64,000 nucleotides of DNA from Streptomyces sp. Edi2 (lineage in GTDB: Bacteria; Actinomycetota; Actinomycetes; Streptomycetales; Streptomycetaceae). A model generated the notes under the pieces. That model ran no database searches, was not told where the DNA came from, and saw nothing but the letters and a program-made list of their open reading frames with translations. Each line of letters begins with the position of its first letter. The stretch's first letter is position 1. Of this stretch, positions 34,924-43,691 are shown one piece after another. Location of the stretch: contig NZ_JBEJGX010000003.1 of assembly GCF_040253635.1 (NCBI RefSeq), positions 9,015,501-9,079,500 of the forward strand. Direction: 5' to 3'. Both the position numbers and the translations under genes were made by a program.

Positions 34924-35208
34924 ATGACAGTCGGTTTCGTCGGCATTCATTACCCGCACCCCACGCATTTCGACGACTTCATCGCGCGCGTGAACCAGGC
35001 CGTGGAAGTACTGCGGACGACACCGGGCTGCCTGTCCGCCGCATGCTGGGTCACGGATGATGACGACGCCGTGGTCTCCACGGCCCAGTTCGCATCCGAC
35101 GAGGCCCTTATGGCGTCGTTCGCCGCTGCCGGCGCAGCAGGTGTGGACTTCGCCTACGACGAGCGTGAACGGCTGCCTCGTCAGGTCCTCACCCTCCGCC
35201 CGCGGTAG
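34924..35208 (+). CDS. Antibiotic biosynthesis monooxygenase (ABM)-fold protein
   Basis: 94 residues from an ATG with an excellent AAAGGAGGTG ribosome binding site. The pattern (VGFVGIHYPHPTHFDDFIAR, EVLRTTPGCLSAACWVTDDD, VVSTAQFASDEALMASF) is the ferredoxin-like dimeric ABM fold found in small cofactor-free monooxygenases and heme-degrading enzymes, and also in many proteins of unknown role. It is divergently arranged with a TetR repressor and has its own promoter, so it is probably induced by a small molecule that the repressor senses. The C-terminal DERERLPRQVLTLRPR completes the domain. Confidence 0.78.
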   Translation: MTVGFVGIHYPHPTHFDDFIARVNQAVEVLRTTPGCLSAACWVTDDDDAVVSTAQFASDEALMASFAAAGAAGVDFAYDERERLPRQVLTLRPR

Positions 35209-35460
35209 GCAGCGCGGGGCCGCGGTGGGCGCTGGTAGGGCGCGGTTGGGCTCGGTACGGCGTTGCGTCCAGGAGGCGTACGGGCGCCGCGGACCATGGC
35301 GCATATACCCGTGCCCGTCCCGGCGCCGCCGTCCCGGCGCCGCCGTGGCGCTCCCACCCCACCGAGCTTCCCCGTGGCGCTCCCACCCCACCGCCCCTCG
35401 GCCCGCCACCCCTCCACCGACAGCGCCAGTCCGCCACAGCATGCCGACTACCCTGGCGCT

Positions 35461-36579
35461 ATGACGATGCACAAGGCCGTCCAAGTACGTGTCGACGCGA
35501 TGCTCGAGGACCTGAGGACACTCGTCGAAACCGAGTCCCCTTCACGCGACCTCGACGCCTTGACGGCATCGGCCAAAGCTGTCGCCGCCATCCTGGAGAA
35601 CCGCCTTGGCGGGCGGGCCGCCCTCGTCGAGAGCGAAGCCGGGCCGCATGTCCACTGGGCAGGGGGCGGCGATCCCGCCGTGCTGATCCTCGGTCACCAC
35701 GACACGGTGTTTCCGCTCGGCACCCTTGAACGCCGTCCGTTCATGGTCGAGGACGGGCATGCCACCGGCCCCGGGGTCTTTGACATGCTTGGCGGACTGG
35801 TACAGGCCGTTCACGGCGTGGCGTCGCTCGACGACCGGTCGGGTGTCGAGATCCTGGTGACCGCCGACGAAGAGGTCGGCTCCGGTGCTTCTCGCGCTCT
35901 CCTCGAAGAACGAGCCCTTGCCTGCGGTGCTGTGCTGGTGTTGGAGGGGGCCGCTGAGGGCGGAGCCCTGAAGACCGGCCGCAAGGGCTGCGGCACGTTC
36001 CGGATCGCCATCGCGGGCCGCGCGTCGCACGCGGGCCTGGAGCCCGCGGCCGGGGTCAACGCCCTCATCGAAGCCGCCCACCAGGTACTGGATATCGCAG
36101 CGCTCGGACGCCCCGGGATCGGTACGACCGTGACCCCGACCGTCGCGTCCGCGGGAACCCTGGACAACGTCGTTCCCGCCGAGGCGACCGTCATCGTCGA
36201 CGTCCGGGTCGAGACGGCCGACGAGAAGGAGCGCATCGAGTCCGCTTTCGCGGCGCTGACTCCGCATCTCGATGAGGCGCAGATCACGGTTCAGGGAGCC
36301 GTCAGCCGGCCACCGATGCCCGAGTCGGCGTCGGCCACGCTCTTCGCCGTGGCACAGCAGCTGCTTCCTGACCTCGAAAGCACGGCAGTCGGCGGCGGAA
36401 GCGACGGCAACTTCACGGCCGCCCTGGGGGTGCCCACACTTGACGGCCTTGGAGCAGTCGGGGGCGGTGCCCACGCCGACCACGAGTACCTGGTGGTCGA
36501 CGCCATGACCGAGCGGGCCAACCTGGTTGCCGGACTGGTGAACGCGATCCAACACAAGGAGCCGAACGAGAAGAGTTAA
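35461..36579 (+). CDS. M20-family metallopeptidase (CPG2-like)
   Basis: 372 residues from the ATG at 35461. The M20/ArgE-DapE-CPG2 motifs are in order: the first metal ligand and acid in LILGHHDTVFPLG (His and Asp), the bridging Asp in GPGVFDMLGG, the catalytic Glu pair in VTADEEVGS, and the distal His in GGAHADHEYL; the lid domain follows GCGTFRIAIAGRASHAG with the conserved His. It should be a di-zinc exo- or aminoacyl-peptidase releasing a C-terminal Glu or cleaving N-acyl amino acids; the wording is closest to glutamate carboxypeptidase (CPG2). No signal peptide, so cytosolic. The upstream leader is Pro/Arg-rich and untranslated. Confidence 0.9.
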   Translation: MTMHKAVQVRVDAMLEDLRTLVETESPSRDLDALTASAKAVAAILENRLGGRAALVESEAGPHVHWAGGGDPAVLILGHHDTVFPLGTLERRPFMVEDGHATGPGVFDMLGGLVQAVHGVASLDDRSGVEILVTADEEVGSGASRALLEERALACGAVLVLEGAAEGGALKTGRKGCGTFRIAIAGRASHAGLEPAAGVNALIEAAHQVLDIAALGRPGIGTTVTPTVASAGTLDNVVPAEATVIVDVRVETADEKERIESAFAALTPHLDEAQITVQGAVSRPPMPESASATLFAVAQQLLPDLESTAVGGGSDGNFTAALGVPTLDGLGAVGGGAHADHEYLVVDAMTERANLVAGLVNAIQHKEPNEKS

Positions 36580-36664
36580 GGGGGAGGTGAGGAGATGGGG
36601 AGATGGGGAGATAGCGCGTGCGCGCGCGGCCCGGTCGGTGTGCTGCGTGCGTTGTCCGCCGGGT

Positions 36665-37546
36665 TCAGGGTGCCTTGAAGAGCGCAGGGAAGCGCGGAGC
36701 GAGCCAGGGCTTGCGGCCTCGGACGAGGATACGGCCCCGGGCGAGGGCGCCCCACTGGCCGCGGCGGCCGAGTGCCATCAGGAGGAAGGTGACCGGCTCG
36801 ATGAGGATCGTGCAGTCAGGGCGGGCCGGCGGCGGTGAGCCCACGGATACCGCACCGTTGGTCACCGTCACGCCGAAGCGGGCACCACCCCACAAGCGGA
36901 TCTCGTAGCGGGCGGTGAGCCCAGCCGTGCGGGAGGTGTCGGTCACCCGCGGCATGGCCGTGATCAGGAACGGCAGGGTCAGCCCGACCCGGGTGCGGTC
37001 GATCATGTGCGGACGGCCCAGTGCACGGGCGAGGTCGTAACCGTGGCCCAGCATGTGTGTGAGCAGGTACGAACCCAGCTCGGCCGGGGCCATCGGGCCG
37101 AGCGGGGTGACGACCCTTTCTTCCGTGGGGCCCTCGTCCCACGCCTTCAGGTAGGCATCGGCCTTCGCCACGATCATCGCGGCCAGTGGCTCGGCCCTCC
37201 GCTCGTCGAACTCGGCGAGTGCCTGTTCATTGGCCTGGGCGAGGCTCTGCGGGGTGCCGTCCCCGTAACTGCGGGCGTGCCCGGCCGCAATGTCGGCCAT
37301 CAGCTCATTGGCCTGCGCCAGATGCGCTGCCGCCTCTCCGACGTTCCACTCCGACCCGGGTACCGGAAGCCCCATGTCGGCACCCCGGTGCAGCAGCGCG
37401 GCGATGTCCGCGGCGGTCTCGCGTATGGCCGCAGCGAGCCCATCGGGCAATGGGCTCCGTATGTCCCGCCTGGCGGGCAGCGCGTCCTGTACGTCCTGCC
37501 TGTCGGGCAGCGCGCCCCGTACGCCCCGCCCAGCCACCGATTCCAC
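36665..37546 (-). CDS. Mycothiol-dependent maleylpyruvate isomerase-type (DinB-like) protein
   Basis: 293 residues from a GTG with GAGGAG 9 bases upstream. The folded part begins at GLAAAIRETAADIAALLHRG. Residues SEWNVGEAAAHLAQANELMA carry the first His-containing helix of the DinB/MDMPI four-helix bundle; a second His follows in LLTHMLGHGYDLARALGR. The C-terminal part (TARYEIRLWGGARFGVTV, ILIEPVTFLLMALGRRGQWG) is the SCP2-like beta layer found in this protein group. Family members bind a metal and often act on mycothiol conjugates. The first 40 residues contain two diverged copies of a PxRQDVQDALP/ARRDIRSPLP segment, coded by a repeat, and are doubtful as translated sequence; a start near residue 37 is possible. 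Confidence 0.68.
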   Translation of the reverse strand: MESVAGRGVRGALPDRQDVQDALPARRDIRSPLPDGLAAAIRETAADIAALLHRGADMGLPVPGSEWNVGEAAAHLAQANELMADIAAGHARSYGDGTPQSLAQANEQALAEFDERRAEPLAAMIVAKADAYLKAWDEGPTEERVVTPLGPMAPAELGSYLLTHMLGHGYDLARALGRPHMIDRTRVGLTLPFLITAMPRVTDTSRTAGLTARYEIRLWGGARFGVTVTNGAVSVGSPPPARPDCTILIEPVTFLLMALGRRGQWGALARGRILVRGRKPWLAPRFPALFKAP

Positions 37547-37930
37547 GCCGTGCCGCTCCTCGATCTCGTGCCTGCTGCCTGCTGCTGCCTGCTGCTGCCG
37601 CTGCTGCCGCCGCTGCCGCTGCCGCGCCCGCGCCGGTGTCCGTGCCCCCTGCCCGTCTTCGGTCCCGTGACCGTTCCGGATGCCGGGGCCACCGGACGGC
37701 CGCAGGCGTCGCGGCGTCGCAGCGTTGCGGGCCACGGGGACGACTGAGGCCACCGGGACCACAGGGACTGCGCGAGTACAGGAGACCAGCCAACGGAGGC
37801 TGCGACAAGACCCTGGGCAGCGGGGCCGGGGACCGCGGACGGTGCGGCGAGTACGGTGCCCGTAGGCCAGGCCCCTTCCTCGTCGGATAATGCAGGCGCC
37901 CGTAATGTCACCGCTGACATGATCGACGGC

Positions 37931-38515
37931 ATGAAGGTACTTGTGGTCGGGGCGACAGGGACGATCGGCAGCGCCGTCGTCAGCGCGTTGGAGGCTTCTC
38001 ATCAGGTGGTGAAGGCGTCGCGCAGCGGGCCGGTGAAGGCGGATCTGGCGGATCCGTCCTCTTTGGATGCGCTGTTCGCGGGGGTGTCGGACTTGGACGC
38101 GGTGGTGTGCTGTGCCGCCGGTGGCCCGCTGGTGGACCTGGAGTCGGTGTCGGACGAGGAGATCGCCGCCGGAGTGCGCGGCAAACTGTTGGGACAGGTC
38201 GCGCTGGCCCGGCGAGCCGTGCGCCATCTCCCGGAGGGCGGCTCGATCACGTTGACCGGGGGCACGTTCTCCGCTCCCCTGGAGGGCGGATCGCTGGGGG
38301 CCCTCATCAACGCCGGGCTGGAGGGCTTCGTCCGCAATGCGGCCGATGAGCTGCCGCGACGCCTGCGTATCAATCTCGTCAGCCCTGGCTGGATCAAGGA
38401 AACCCTGGAAAGCATGGGTATGGACGGGGACGACGGCACTCCCGTCCGTGAGGTGGCCCGGGCGTATGTGGCGGCCGTGGAAGGCGCCGCGCAAGGGCAG
38501 ACCATTCGTCTGTGA
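37931..38515 (+). CDS. Short-chain dehydrogenase/reductase
   Basis: 194 residues from the ATG at 37931 (MKVLVVGATGTIG); another ATG lies 12 bases earlier. The NAD(P) motif GATGTIGSAV is at the N-terminus; ADLADPSSLDALF and VVCCAAGGPLVD follow, and ITLTGGTFSAPLEGGSLGAL supplies the Ser/Thr region. The usual YxxxK active-site pair is not evident (the expected place reads LGALINAGLEGFVRNAADEL), so this may be an atypical or non-catalytic member, as in the short SDR 'a/e-atypical' proteins. It is convergent with the lectin gene, separated by a strong hairpin. Confidence 0.8.
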   Translation: MKVLVVGATGTIGSAVVSALEASHQVVKASRSGPVKADLADPSSLDALFAGVSDLDAVVCCAAGGPLVDLESVSDEEIAAGVRGKLLGQVALARRAVRHLPEGGSITLTGGTFSAPLEGGSLGALINAGLEGFVRNAADELPRRLRINLVSPGWIKETLESMGMDGDDGTPVREVARAYVAAVEGAAQGQTIRL

Positions 38516-38552
38516 CGTCCGGGCGTGCCGTCCGCCCTGCATCGCTGAGACA

Positions 38553-38584
38553 GGGTGGGCCCGCGCGGTCGCTCGGGCCCACCC
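38553..38584. terminator. Bidirectional hairpin between convergent genes
   Basis: Perfect 11-bp arms GGGTGGGCCCG / CGGGCCCACCC with a 10-base loop, in the 116-base gap between the SDR stop (plus) and the lectin stop (minus). Confidence 0.8.
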
Positions 38585-38631
38585 GTTCTCCGGTATTCCG
38601 GTCCAGTCTCCCGGTTGCCGGATAACCCGGT

Positions 38632-39699
38632 TCAGTCGTTGCAGGTCGTGAAGTTCGGGCTGGTCTGGGCCAGATAGATGCTGGACCGGCCCTGGTCGTC
38701 ACTCTTCAGCGGAACGGTGACGGTGTCCCTTGCCTTCCACGGGAACCCGCTCGCGTCAAAGGTCCACTCGCCGGTCACCTTGGTCGCCAGTTCCGACAGC
38801 GCCACCCACCCGTACTGGTGCGACGGAACGGTGATCGTCAGGCTGTTGCCGAGTTCTTCCCGCACGTCATAGGTGACCTGACCGGAAATGGTGAGGCTGA
38901 CGCTGGTCTGCACAGGGCTCGCGGCACCCGTCCCGAGGCCCGAAGTGAAGGTCACACCGAGCTGGCTCGACCAGCCGGTGGAGGTGTTGAGAGAGAACGT
39001 CCACGGCACCGGCGCCTCGGTGCCGTTGTACCAGACGGGGGAGACGCACTTCTTCGGCAGCGGCGCGGCCGGTTCCTGGGAGCCCTTGGTCCACGCACAC
39101 GTGGAGCCGTCTTTCTGGCAGCGCTTCGACGCGTAGTCGACAGCGGCCTTGAGCGCCGCGTCACCTGCGCTGCCCGGGATCTTCCACTGCTGGGCCTTGG
39201 TGCCGTTGCAGCCGTAGGTCTGCGTCCAGGCGTCGTCGTACTGTGCGGCGCGGACCACGTCCAGGCACTTGTTGTCCCCGGCGCTGCGGATCATGAAGGT
39301 GTCCGTGGCGCCGTTGACGGGCTGGAAGTACCAGCGCTGCGCGGAAGTGCCGGAGCAGGACTGCTGCTTGAGCGGAAGCCCGGCCTCGATGCACTTGCCG
39401 GTGTCGTCGTTGACGAGGGTGAAGGACGAGTCGGACCCCTGAGGGCGGGCGTCCCACTTCTGGTGGTAGCCGGGGGCGGAGTTGGTGACGATGAAGACGC
39501 CGTCTCCGGTGTTGCCGTTCTGTACATCCAGGTTCCGTCCGCCGTTGACCGACGTGAACGTCAGGCAGGACAGGCCCGAGCAGTTGTCTGCGGCCTGCGC
39601 GGTACCGGCCTGGGCGGCGGAGAGGCCCAGAGTGATACCGAGCGTGGCGATGAGCATGGTGAACGCGGTGGATAAGACCGCTGATCTGGGCGGCTTCAT
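38632..39699 (-). CDS. Secreted ricin-type beta-trefoil lectin with C-terminal beta domain
   Basis: 355 residues from an ATG with GAGGAG upstream. Residues 1-37 are a signal peptide (AFTMLIATLGITLGL, cleavage near AQA-ADN). Residues 40-175 form one ricin-B trefoil: NLDVQNGNTGDG in the first repeat and the QxW marks QKW (80-82), QRW and QQW (171-173) in the three repeats. The trefoil should bind carbohydrate. Residues 205-350 are a separate beta-rich module: TFSLNTSTGWSSQLGVTF, then SPVQTSVSLTISGQVTYDV with alternating polar and hydrophobic residues, SLTITVPSHQYGWVALS and GFPWKARDTVTVPL. The module has some resemblance to beta-pore-forming (aerolysin-type) proteins, but I cannot prove it. Single gene, secreted. 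Confidence 0.85.
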   Translation of the reverse strand: MKPPRSAVLSTAFTMLIATLGITLGLSAAQAGTAQAADNCSGLSCLTFTSVNGGRNLDVQNGNTGDGVFIVTNSAPGYHQKWDARPQGSDSSFTLVNDDTGKCIEAGLPLKQQSCSGTSAQRWYFQPVNGATDTFMIRSAGDNKCLDVVRAAQYDDAWTQTYGCNGTKAQQWKIPGSAGDAALKAAVDYASKRCQKDGSTCAWTKGSQEPAAPLPKKCVSPVWYNGTEAPVPWTFSLNTSTGWSSQLGVTFTSGLGTGAASPVQTSVSLTISGQVTYDVREELGNSLTITVPSHQYGWVALSELATKVTGEWTFDASGFPWKARDTVTVPLKSDDQGRSSIYLAQTSPNFTTCND

Positions 39700-39921
39700 A
39701 CCAGTGCAACTCCTCTGTCCGACAACGGTGTTGGTGGTGCATTCCACCTTGTTGACCGCACTATCGCGGCTACCGCCGATTTTGAGTAGTGCGCCGCCTT
39801 CGGGGGCGGAAGGCGGCCGGCAGCGTGAAGCCCGAGGGCACTGACGGGCCGGCCAGGGCGTTCCCGGCGAAACCCATATCGTGAAGCAGCCGAACGGCCC
39901 TGAAGCATCCTGGAAGGACAC

Positions 39922-40296
39922 ATGATGGGATCCAGCTTCTTCGTCAGCGCCGACCAGCCGAACGGTGCCTCCTGGCCGTTCTCCACCGATCAACTGGTCG
40001 ACTCCATAACCCGGTTGTGGCCCAGCAGCGCCGTCGGAGGCGGGCACGGGGACGTCCTTGAAATGGACGTTCATGTCGATGGCCGGACACTGACCTTCGA
40101 CTGGAACATCGCACACCAGGTACTCCGCTTCCCCGACCAGGATCCCCTCGCCGAACCCGCGCGCATCGTGCACCGGCTGCTACGCGAGGTTGCACCCGAT
40201 GTCCCCGCCGTCTGGTGGACGGAGTGCGACGCGACGCCGGAACCGATCGACTTGTCGCCCGATCCTGAGATATTCGTTCGCGATTTCGTCGGCTGA
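39922..40296 (+). CDS. Hypothetical protein, 124 aa
   Basis: Starts at tandem ATGs (39922/39925) with AAGGA upstream. Soluble, acidic, with a pattern of short strands: GSSFFVSADQPNGASWPFST, then GGHGDVLEMDVHVDGRTLTF and VAPDVPAVWWTECDATPEP. Two Trp-rich segments and a closing IFVRDFVG. No family recognised. It lies between the divergent lectin gene and the large BTAD regulator (122 bases downstream), on the same strand as the regulator. Confidence 0.65.
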   Translation: MMGSSFFVSADQPNGASWPFSTDQLVDSITRLWPSSAVGGGHGDVLEMDVHVDGRTLTFDWNIAHQVLRFPDQDPLAEPARIVHRLLREVAPDVPAVWWTECDATPEPIDLSPDPEIFVRDFVG

Positions 40297-40418
40297 CACC
40301 CACCCAGGCCCGTGAGGACTGTAACGCGGGCCCGGCCCGCGAGGCGGCTGCCCGGCCGCAACAGGATCCCGGCTCGCAGCACGAGCCCGGTCCCCGGTGC
40401 CTTGGCTAATCTGCTCGG

Positions 40419-43400
40419 GTGACCATCGACCTGACCCTGCTGCCGCGTGTCGCCTATCGCGGACAGGAGGTCACCGCGCCCCGGCTCCGCGGCCTGCTCG
40501 CGCTGCTCGCGGGCGACTTGCGCACCGGCTGCAGCACCGAACGGCTGGTGGCAGGGCTGTGGCCGGACGCGTTGCCGGAGCGGCCGGCAAAGGCGGTGCA
40601 GGTCCTGGTGTCCAGGGCGCGGGCGCAGCTGGGCGCCGGCGTCCTCGTCAGCACGCCGAGCGGGTACCGGCTCGCCCTCGCCGAGGAGCAGGTCGACAGC
40701 TCCGCCCTGCTGCTGCACGCCGCCGCCGGCGCGGACCGGGCCAGGGCCGGCGACCACGCGGGATCGCTCGCTGCGGCCGAGGCCGGACTCGCGCTGTGGG
40801 AGGGCACTTCCGACGGGGACGTTGGCACCGGCGACCCCATAGCCGCGTTACGCGCCGAGCGTGTCCCCGTCCGCGGCACGCTCGTCCGCACGCAGGCGCT
40901 CGCGCTCGCCCGGCTGGGCCGGCACGCGGAGGCAGCCGGGCCGCTGGCCGGCGCCGCCTCGGAACATCCGCGCGACGAGGAAGTGCTCGCCGAGCTGCTG
41001 CGCGGTGAGGCGGCGACGGCAGGCCCGTCCGCCGCGCTGGCGCGGTACGAGGCCTACCGCCGTGCGTTGCGCGACGAACTCGGCACGGACCCGGGCGCCG
41101 GGCTCAAGGCGGTACAGCAGGAACTGCTGTGCGGCGAGGCACCTGTGGTCAGGCACGGCGTACCGCACGAGCCGAATCCACTCCTCGGCCGGGACGAGGA
41201 CATCGCGGCGGTGGCGCGGCTGCTGCGCGCCTCCCGCGCGGTCACCGTCGTCGGCCCCGGAGGCCTCGGCAAGACCCGGCTCGCATACGCCGTCAGCCGC
41301 CGGGCCGAGCAGCGCGTGGTGTATGCCGTGCCGCTCGCCGGCGTCACCGCGGACGAGGACGTGGCCGCGGAGGTGGCCTCCGCACTCGGCGCGGGCGAGG
41401 GGCGGCACGGCGCCGTGAGCGGTCGCGCCTCGGCCGACCCGCTGACCGGCATCCTCGGCGCGCTCGGTTCCGGGCCCGCCCTGCTGGTGCTGGACAACTG
41501 CGAGCAGGTCATCCGGGGCGCCGCCGCCCTCGTGCGGGACCTGCTCGCGTCCTCGGAGGACCTGCGGGTGCTCGCCACCGGCAGGGCCCCGCTGGGCCTC
41601 ACCGCGGAGGCGGTGTACGCGCTGCCGGAGCTCGGTCTCGACACCTCGGCCGAGCTGTTCGCGCAGCGGGCCCGGGCCGCCCGGCCCGGCGTGGAGCTGC
41701 CGCCGGACGCGGTGGCCGGGCTGTGCCGCCAGCTCGACGGGCTGCCGCTCGCCGTGGAGTTGGCCGCGGCGCGGGTGCGGGTGCTGTCGGTGCCGGAGAT
41801 CGCCCGCCGGCTCGGTGACCGGTTCGCTTTGCTGCGTGGCGGGGCGCGGGATGTGCCGGAGCGGCACCGCACGCTGCACGCGGTCGTGGAGTGGAGCTGG
41901 AACCTGCTCGCCGAGGACGCCAGGGCGGCGCTGCGCACGCTGTCCGTCTTCCCCGGCGGCTTCTCGGGCGAGGCGGCGGAACAGGTGCTGGGCGAGGGCG
42001 CGCTGTTCCTGCTGGAGCAGGTGGCCGGTCAGTCGCTGCTCACCGTCGCCGACACCCCGGCCGGCGTGCGGTTCCGGATGCTGGAGACCGTACGGGAGTT
42101 CAGTGCGGCCCGGCGCGCGGAGGCGGGTGGGGAAGAGGAAGCCGTCGGCCAATTCCTCGCCTGGGCACGGAACTTCGGGGTCGCTTACCACGACGTGCTC
42201 CTCGGCTCGGGACCAGAACCTGCCCCGGGCTCTCGGCTCCATCCCCCGGCTTCCGGCTCCGCCCGGGCGGGGGAGACTTCCTTGCGCAGGGAAGACCCCC
42301 TTGCCGCCCGGGAGCGGATCAGGGCCGAGCAGGACAATCTCGTGGCGGCCCTGCGGTACGCCCTGGCCCGTACGGACGGACCCGCCACCGCCGCCGTCAC
42401 CGCCGTCCTCGCCGTCTTGTGGTCGACCGACTCCAACTACCCCCGCCTCGTCGCCCTCGCGGCCGACACCGGCCCGCCGCTGTCGCATTACCACCCCGAG
42501 CCCACATACGTCGAAGTCGCCCGCGCCGCCGCGGTGTTGTGCACGGCGAGCCTGTTCATGAACTACAGCCCGCAGGGCATCCGCCAGCTCGTCACCCTCC
42601 GGCGGCTGCCCCCGGCCCCGCCGGACACGCTGCTGCGCGCCGCCGCTGTGGTGCTGAGCGCGGTCCCCGAGATGCTGCCTCCCGGTTACGAAGTGCTGCA
42701 CAGGCTCTGCGACAGCGAGCAGCCGCTGGTCGCCGGTATCGCGGAGTGCGTCGCCACCTACCTCTGGGAGTACGAGCACGACCTCGACCGCGCGCTCGCC
42801 GCGGCCCGCCGGATGACCGCCGCACTGGCACCGGTCGACAGCCCGTCCCTGCAGGTCGTGGGCCACTCTCGGCTGAGCGAGCTGTGCTTGAAAGCGGAGC
42901 AGGGCGAGGCCGCTTACGTATCCCTCAAGGCGGCGCTCGAGGCGCTGCCGCGGTTCGGCGACGCGCATGACTACATCGGCATCCGCTGGGGCCTCGCTCT
43001 TGCGTGCCTGCAGTGTGGTGACCCGGACGAGGCCGGGTTCTGGCTGCGGCAGGCGGAGGGCGACGGCACTCCGCAGCAGGACATCTTCTACAGTCCCGAC
43101 CTCGGCGTGCGCGCCGAGATCGCGCTCGCTCACGGGCTGCCGGAGGCCGGACTCGGCCTGTGGCGCAGCGCCGTGGAGCGGCTGCCCGGGGCCGGCTCGA
43201 TGTACAGCCGCGACCCCTGGCGCGACCCGTGGGCGCTGCAGATCCAGTCGGCAGCGGTGACCGCGCATGCGTACGCCGGCCGTCTCGGGCCCGTCGCGGA
43301 GACGGTCGACCGGCTGCGGGAGCGGCTGCGGACTCTGCTCTCCGGCCCGTCCCACTCGCGCATGGAGCTCCCGGTCTTCGGGACGGTGCTGCACGCGCTC

Positions 43401-43691
43401 GGCATGGCGGGGCTCGCATCCGGTGACGCCCGTGCCGTACGGATGATCGCGCTGTCCGAACGGCTGCGGGTGCTGCGCGAGTTCCAGCCGACCATGTCGG
43501 CGGCCCGCGCCCGGCAGGCGGCCCAGGGTGCCGACCGGGCGGCGTACGCCGACGCGGTGTCGGAGTACGCCGCCCTGGGCCGGGACGAGCTGCGGGAGGC
43601 AGCCCGCGTGCTCACTTCGGGGCGCGGTGGAACAACGACTTCGACCAGCTGTACCCGAGCGCGGCCAGGCCCAGGCACCAGACGATCGTGA
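40419..43691 (+). CDS. AfsR-type regulator: wHTH, BTAD, NTPase and TPR-like region
   Basis: 1090 residues from a GTG. Residues 1-90 are an OmpR-type winged helix (LRGLLALLAGDLRTGCSTER, AVQVLVSRARAQLGAG); about 95-245 a BTAD domain (ASEHPRDEEVLAELLRGEAA, RALRDELGTDPGAGLKAVQ); about 275-560 a signal-transduction ATPase with Walker A VGPGGLGKTRLA, Walker B ALLVLDNCEQV and PLAVELAAARVRVLS; the rest is helical with TPR-like pairs. Large regulators of this kind activate secondary-metabolite or export genes when ATP and a ligand or kinase signal are sensed. The gene runs head-on into the ABC permease: its 3' end overlaps the permease stop by 80 bases, and the last 30 residues are Thr/Arg/Pro-rich, suggesting the family part ends near ELREAARVL. 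The neighbouring exporter is a plausible target. Confidence 0.88.
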   Translation: MTIDLTLLPRVAYRGQEVTAPRLRGLLALLAGDLRTGCSTERLVAGLWPDALPERPAKAVQVLVSRARAQLGAGVLVSTPSGYRLALAEEQVDSSALLLHAAAGADRARAGDHAGSLAAAEAGLALWEGTSDGDVGTGDPIAALRAERVPVRGTLVRTQALALARLGRHAEAAGPLAGAASEHPRDEEVLAELLRGEAATAGPSAALARYEAYRRALRDELGTDPGAGLKAVQQELLCGEAPVVRHGVPHEPNPLLGRDEDIAAVARLLRASRAVTVVGPGGLGKTRLAYAVSRRAEQRVVYAVPLAGVTADEDVAAEVASALGAGEGRHGAVSGRASADPLTGILGALGSGPALLVLDNCEQVIRGAAALVRDLLASSEDLRVLATGRAPLGLTAEAVYALPELGLDTSAELFAQRARAARPGVELPPDAVAGLCRQLDGLPLAVELAAARVRVLSVPEIARRLGDRFALLRGGARDVPERHRTLHAVVEWSWNLLAEDARAALRTLSVFPGGFSGEAAEQVLGEGALFLLEQVAGQSLLTVADTPAGVRFRMLETVREFSAARRAEAGGEEEAVGQFLAWARNFGVAYHDVLLGSGPEPAPGSRLHPPASGSARAGETSLRREDPLAARERIRAEQDNLVAALRYALARTDGPATAAVTAVLAVLWSTDSNYPRLVALAADTGPPLSHYHPEPTYVEVARAAAVLCTASLFMNYSPQGIRQLVTLRRLPPAPPDTLLRAAAVVLSAVPEMLPPGYEVLHRLCDSEQPLVAGIAECVATYLWEYEHDLDRALAAARRMTAALAPVDSPSLQVVGHSRLSELCLKAEQGEAAYVSLKAALEALPRFGDAHDYIGIRWGLALACLQCGDPDEAGFWLRQAEGDGTPQQDIFYSPDLGVRAEIALAHGLPEAGLGLWRSAVERLPGAGSMYSRDPWRDPWALQIQSAAVTAHAYAGRLGPVAETVDRLRERLRTLLSGPSHSRMELPVFGTVLHALGMAGLASGDARAVRMIALSERLRVLREFQPTMSAARARQAAQGADRAAYADAVSEYAALGRDELREAARVLTSGRGGTTTSTSCTRARPGPGTRRS

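Noticed and set aside
37560..37640. CTG/GCTGCC-rich run upstream of the DinB-like gene
   Set aside because: A simple low-complexity Gln/Ala/Leu-type run without clear period; it does not encode a supported protein nor fold into a clean hairpin.
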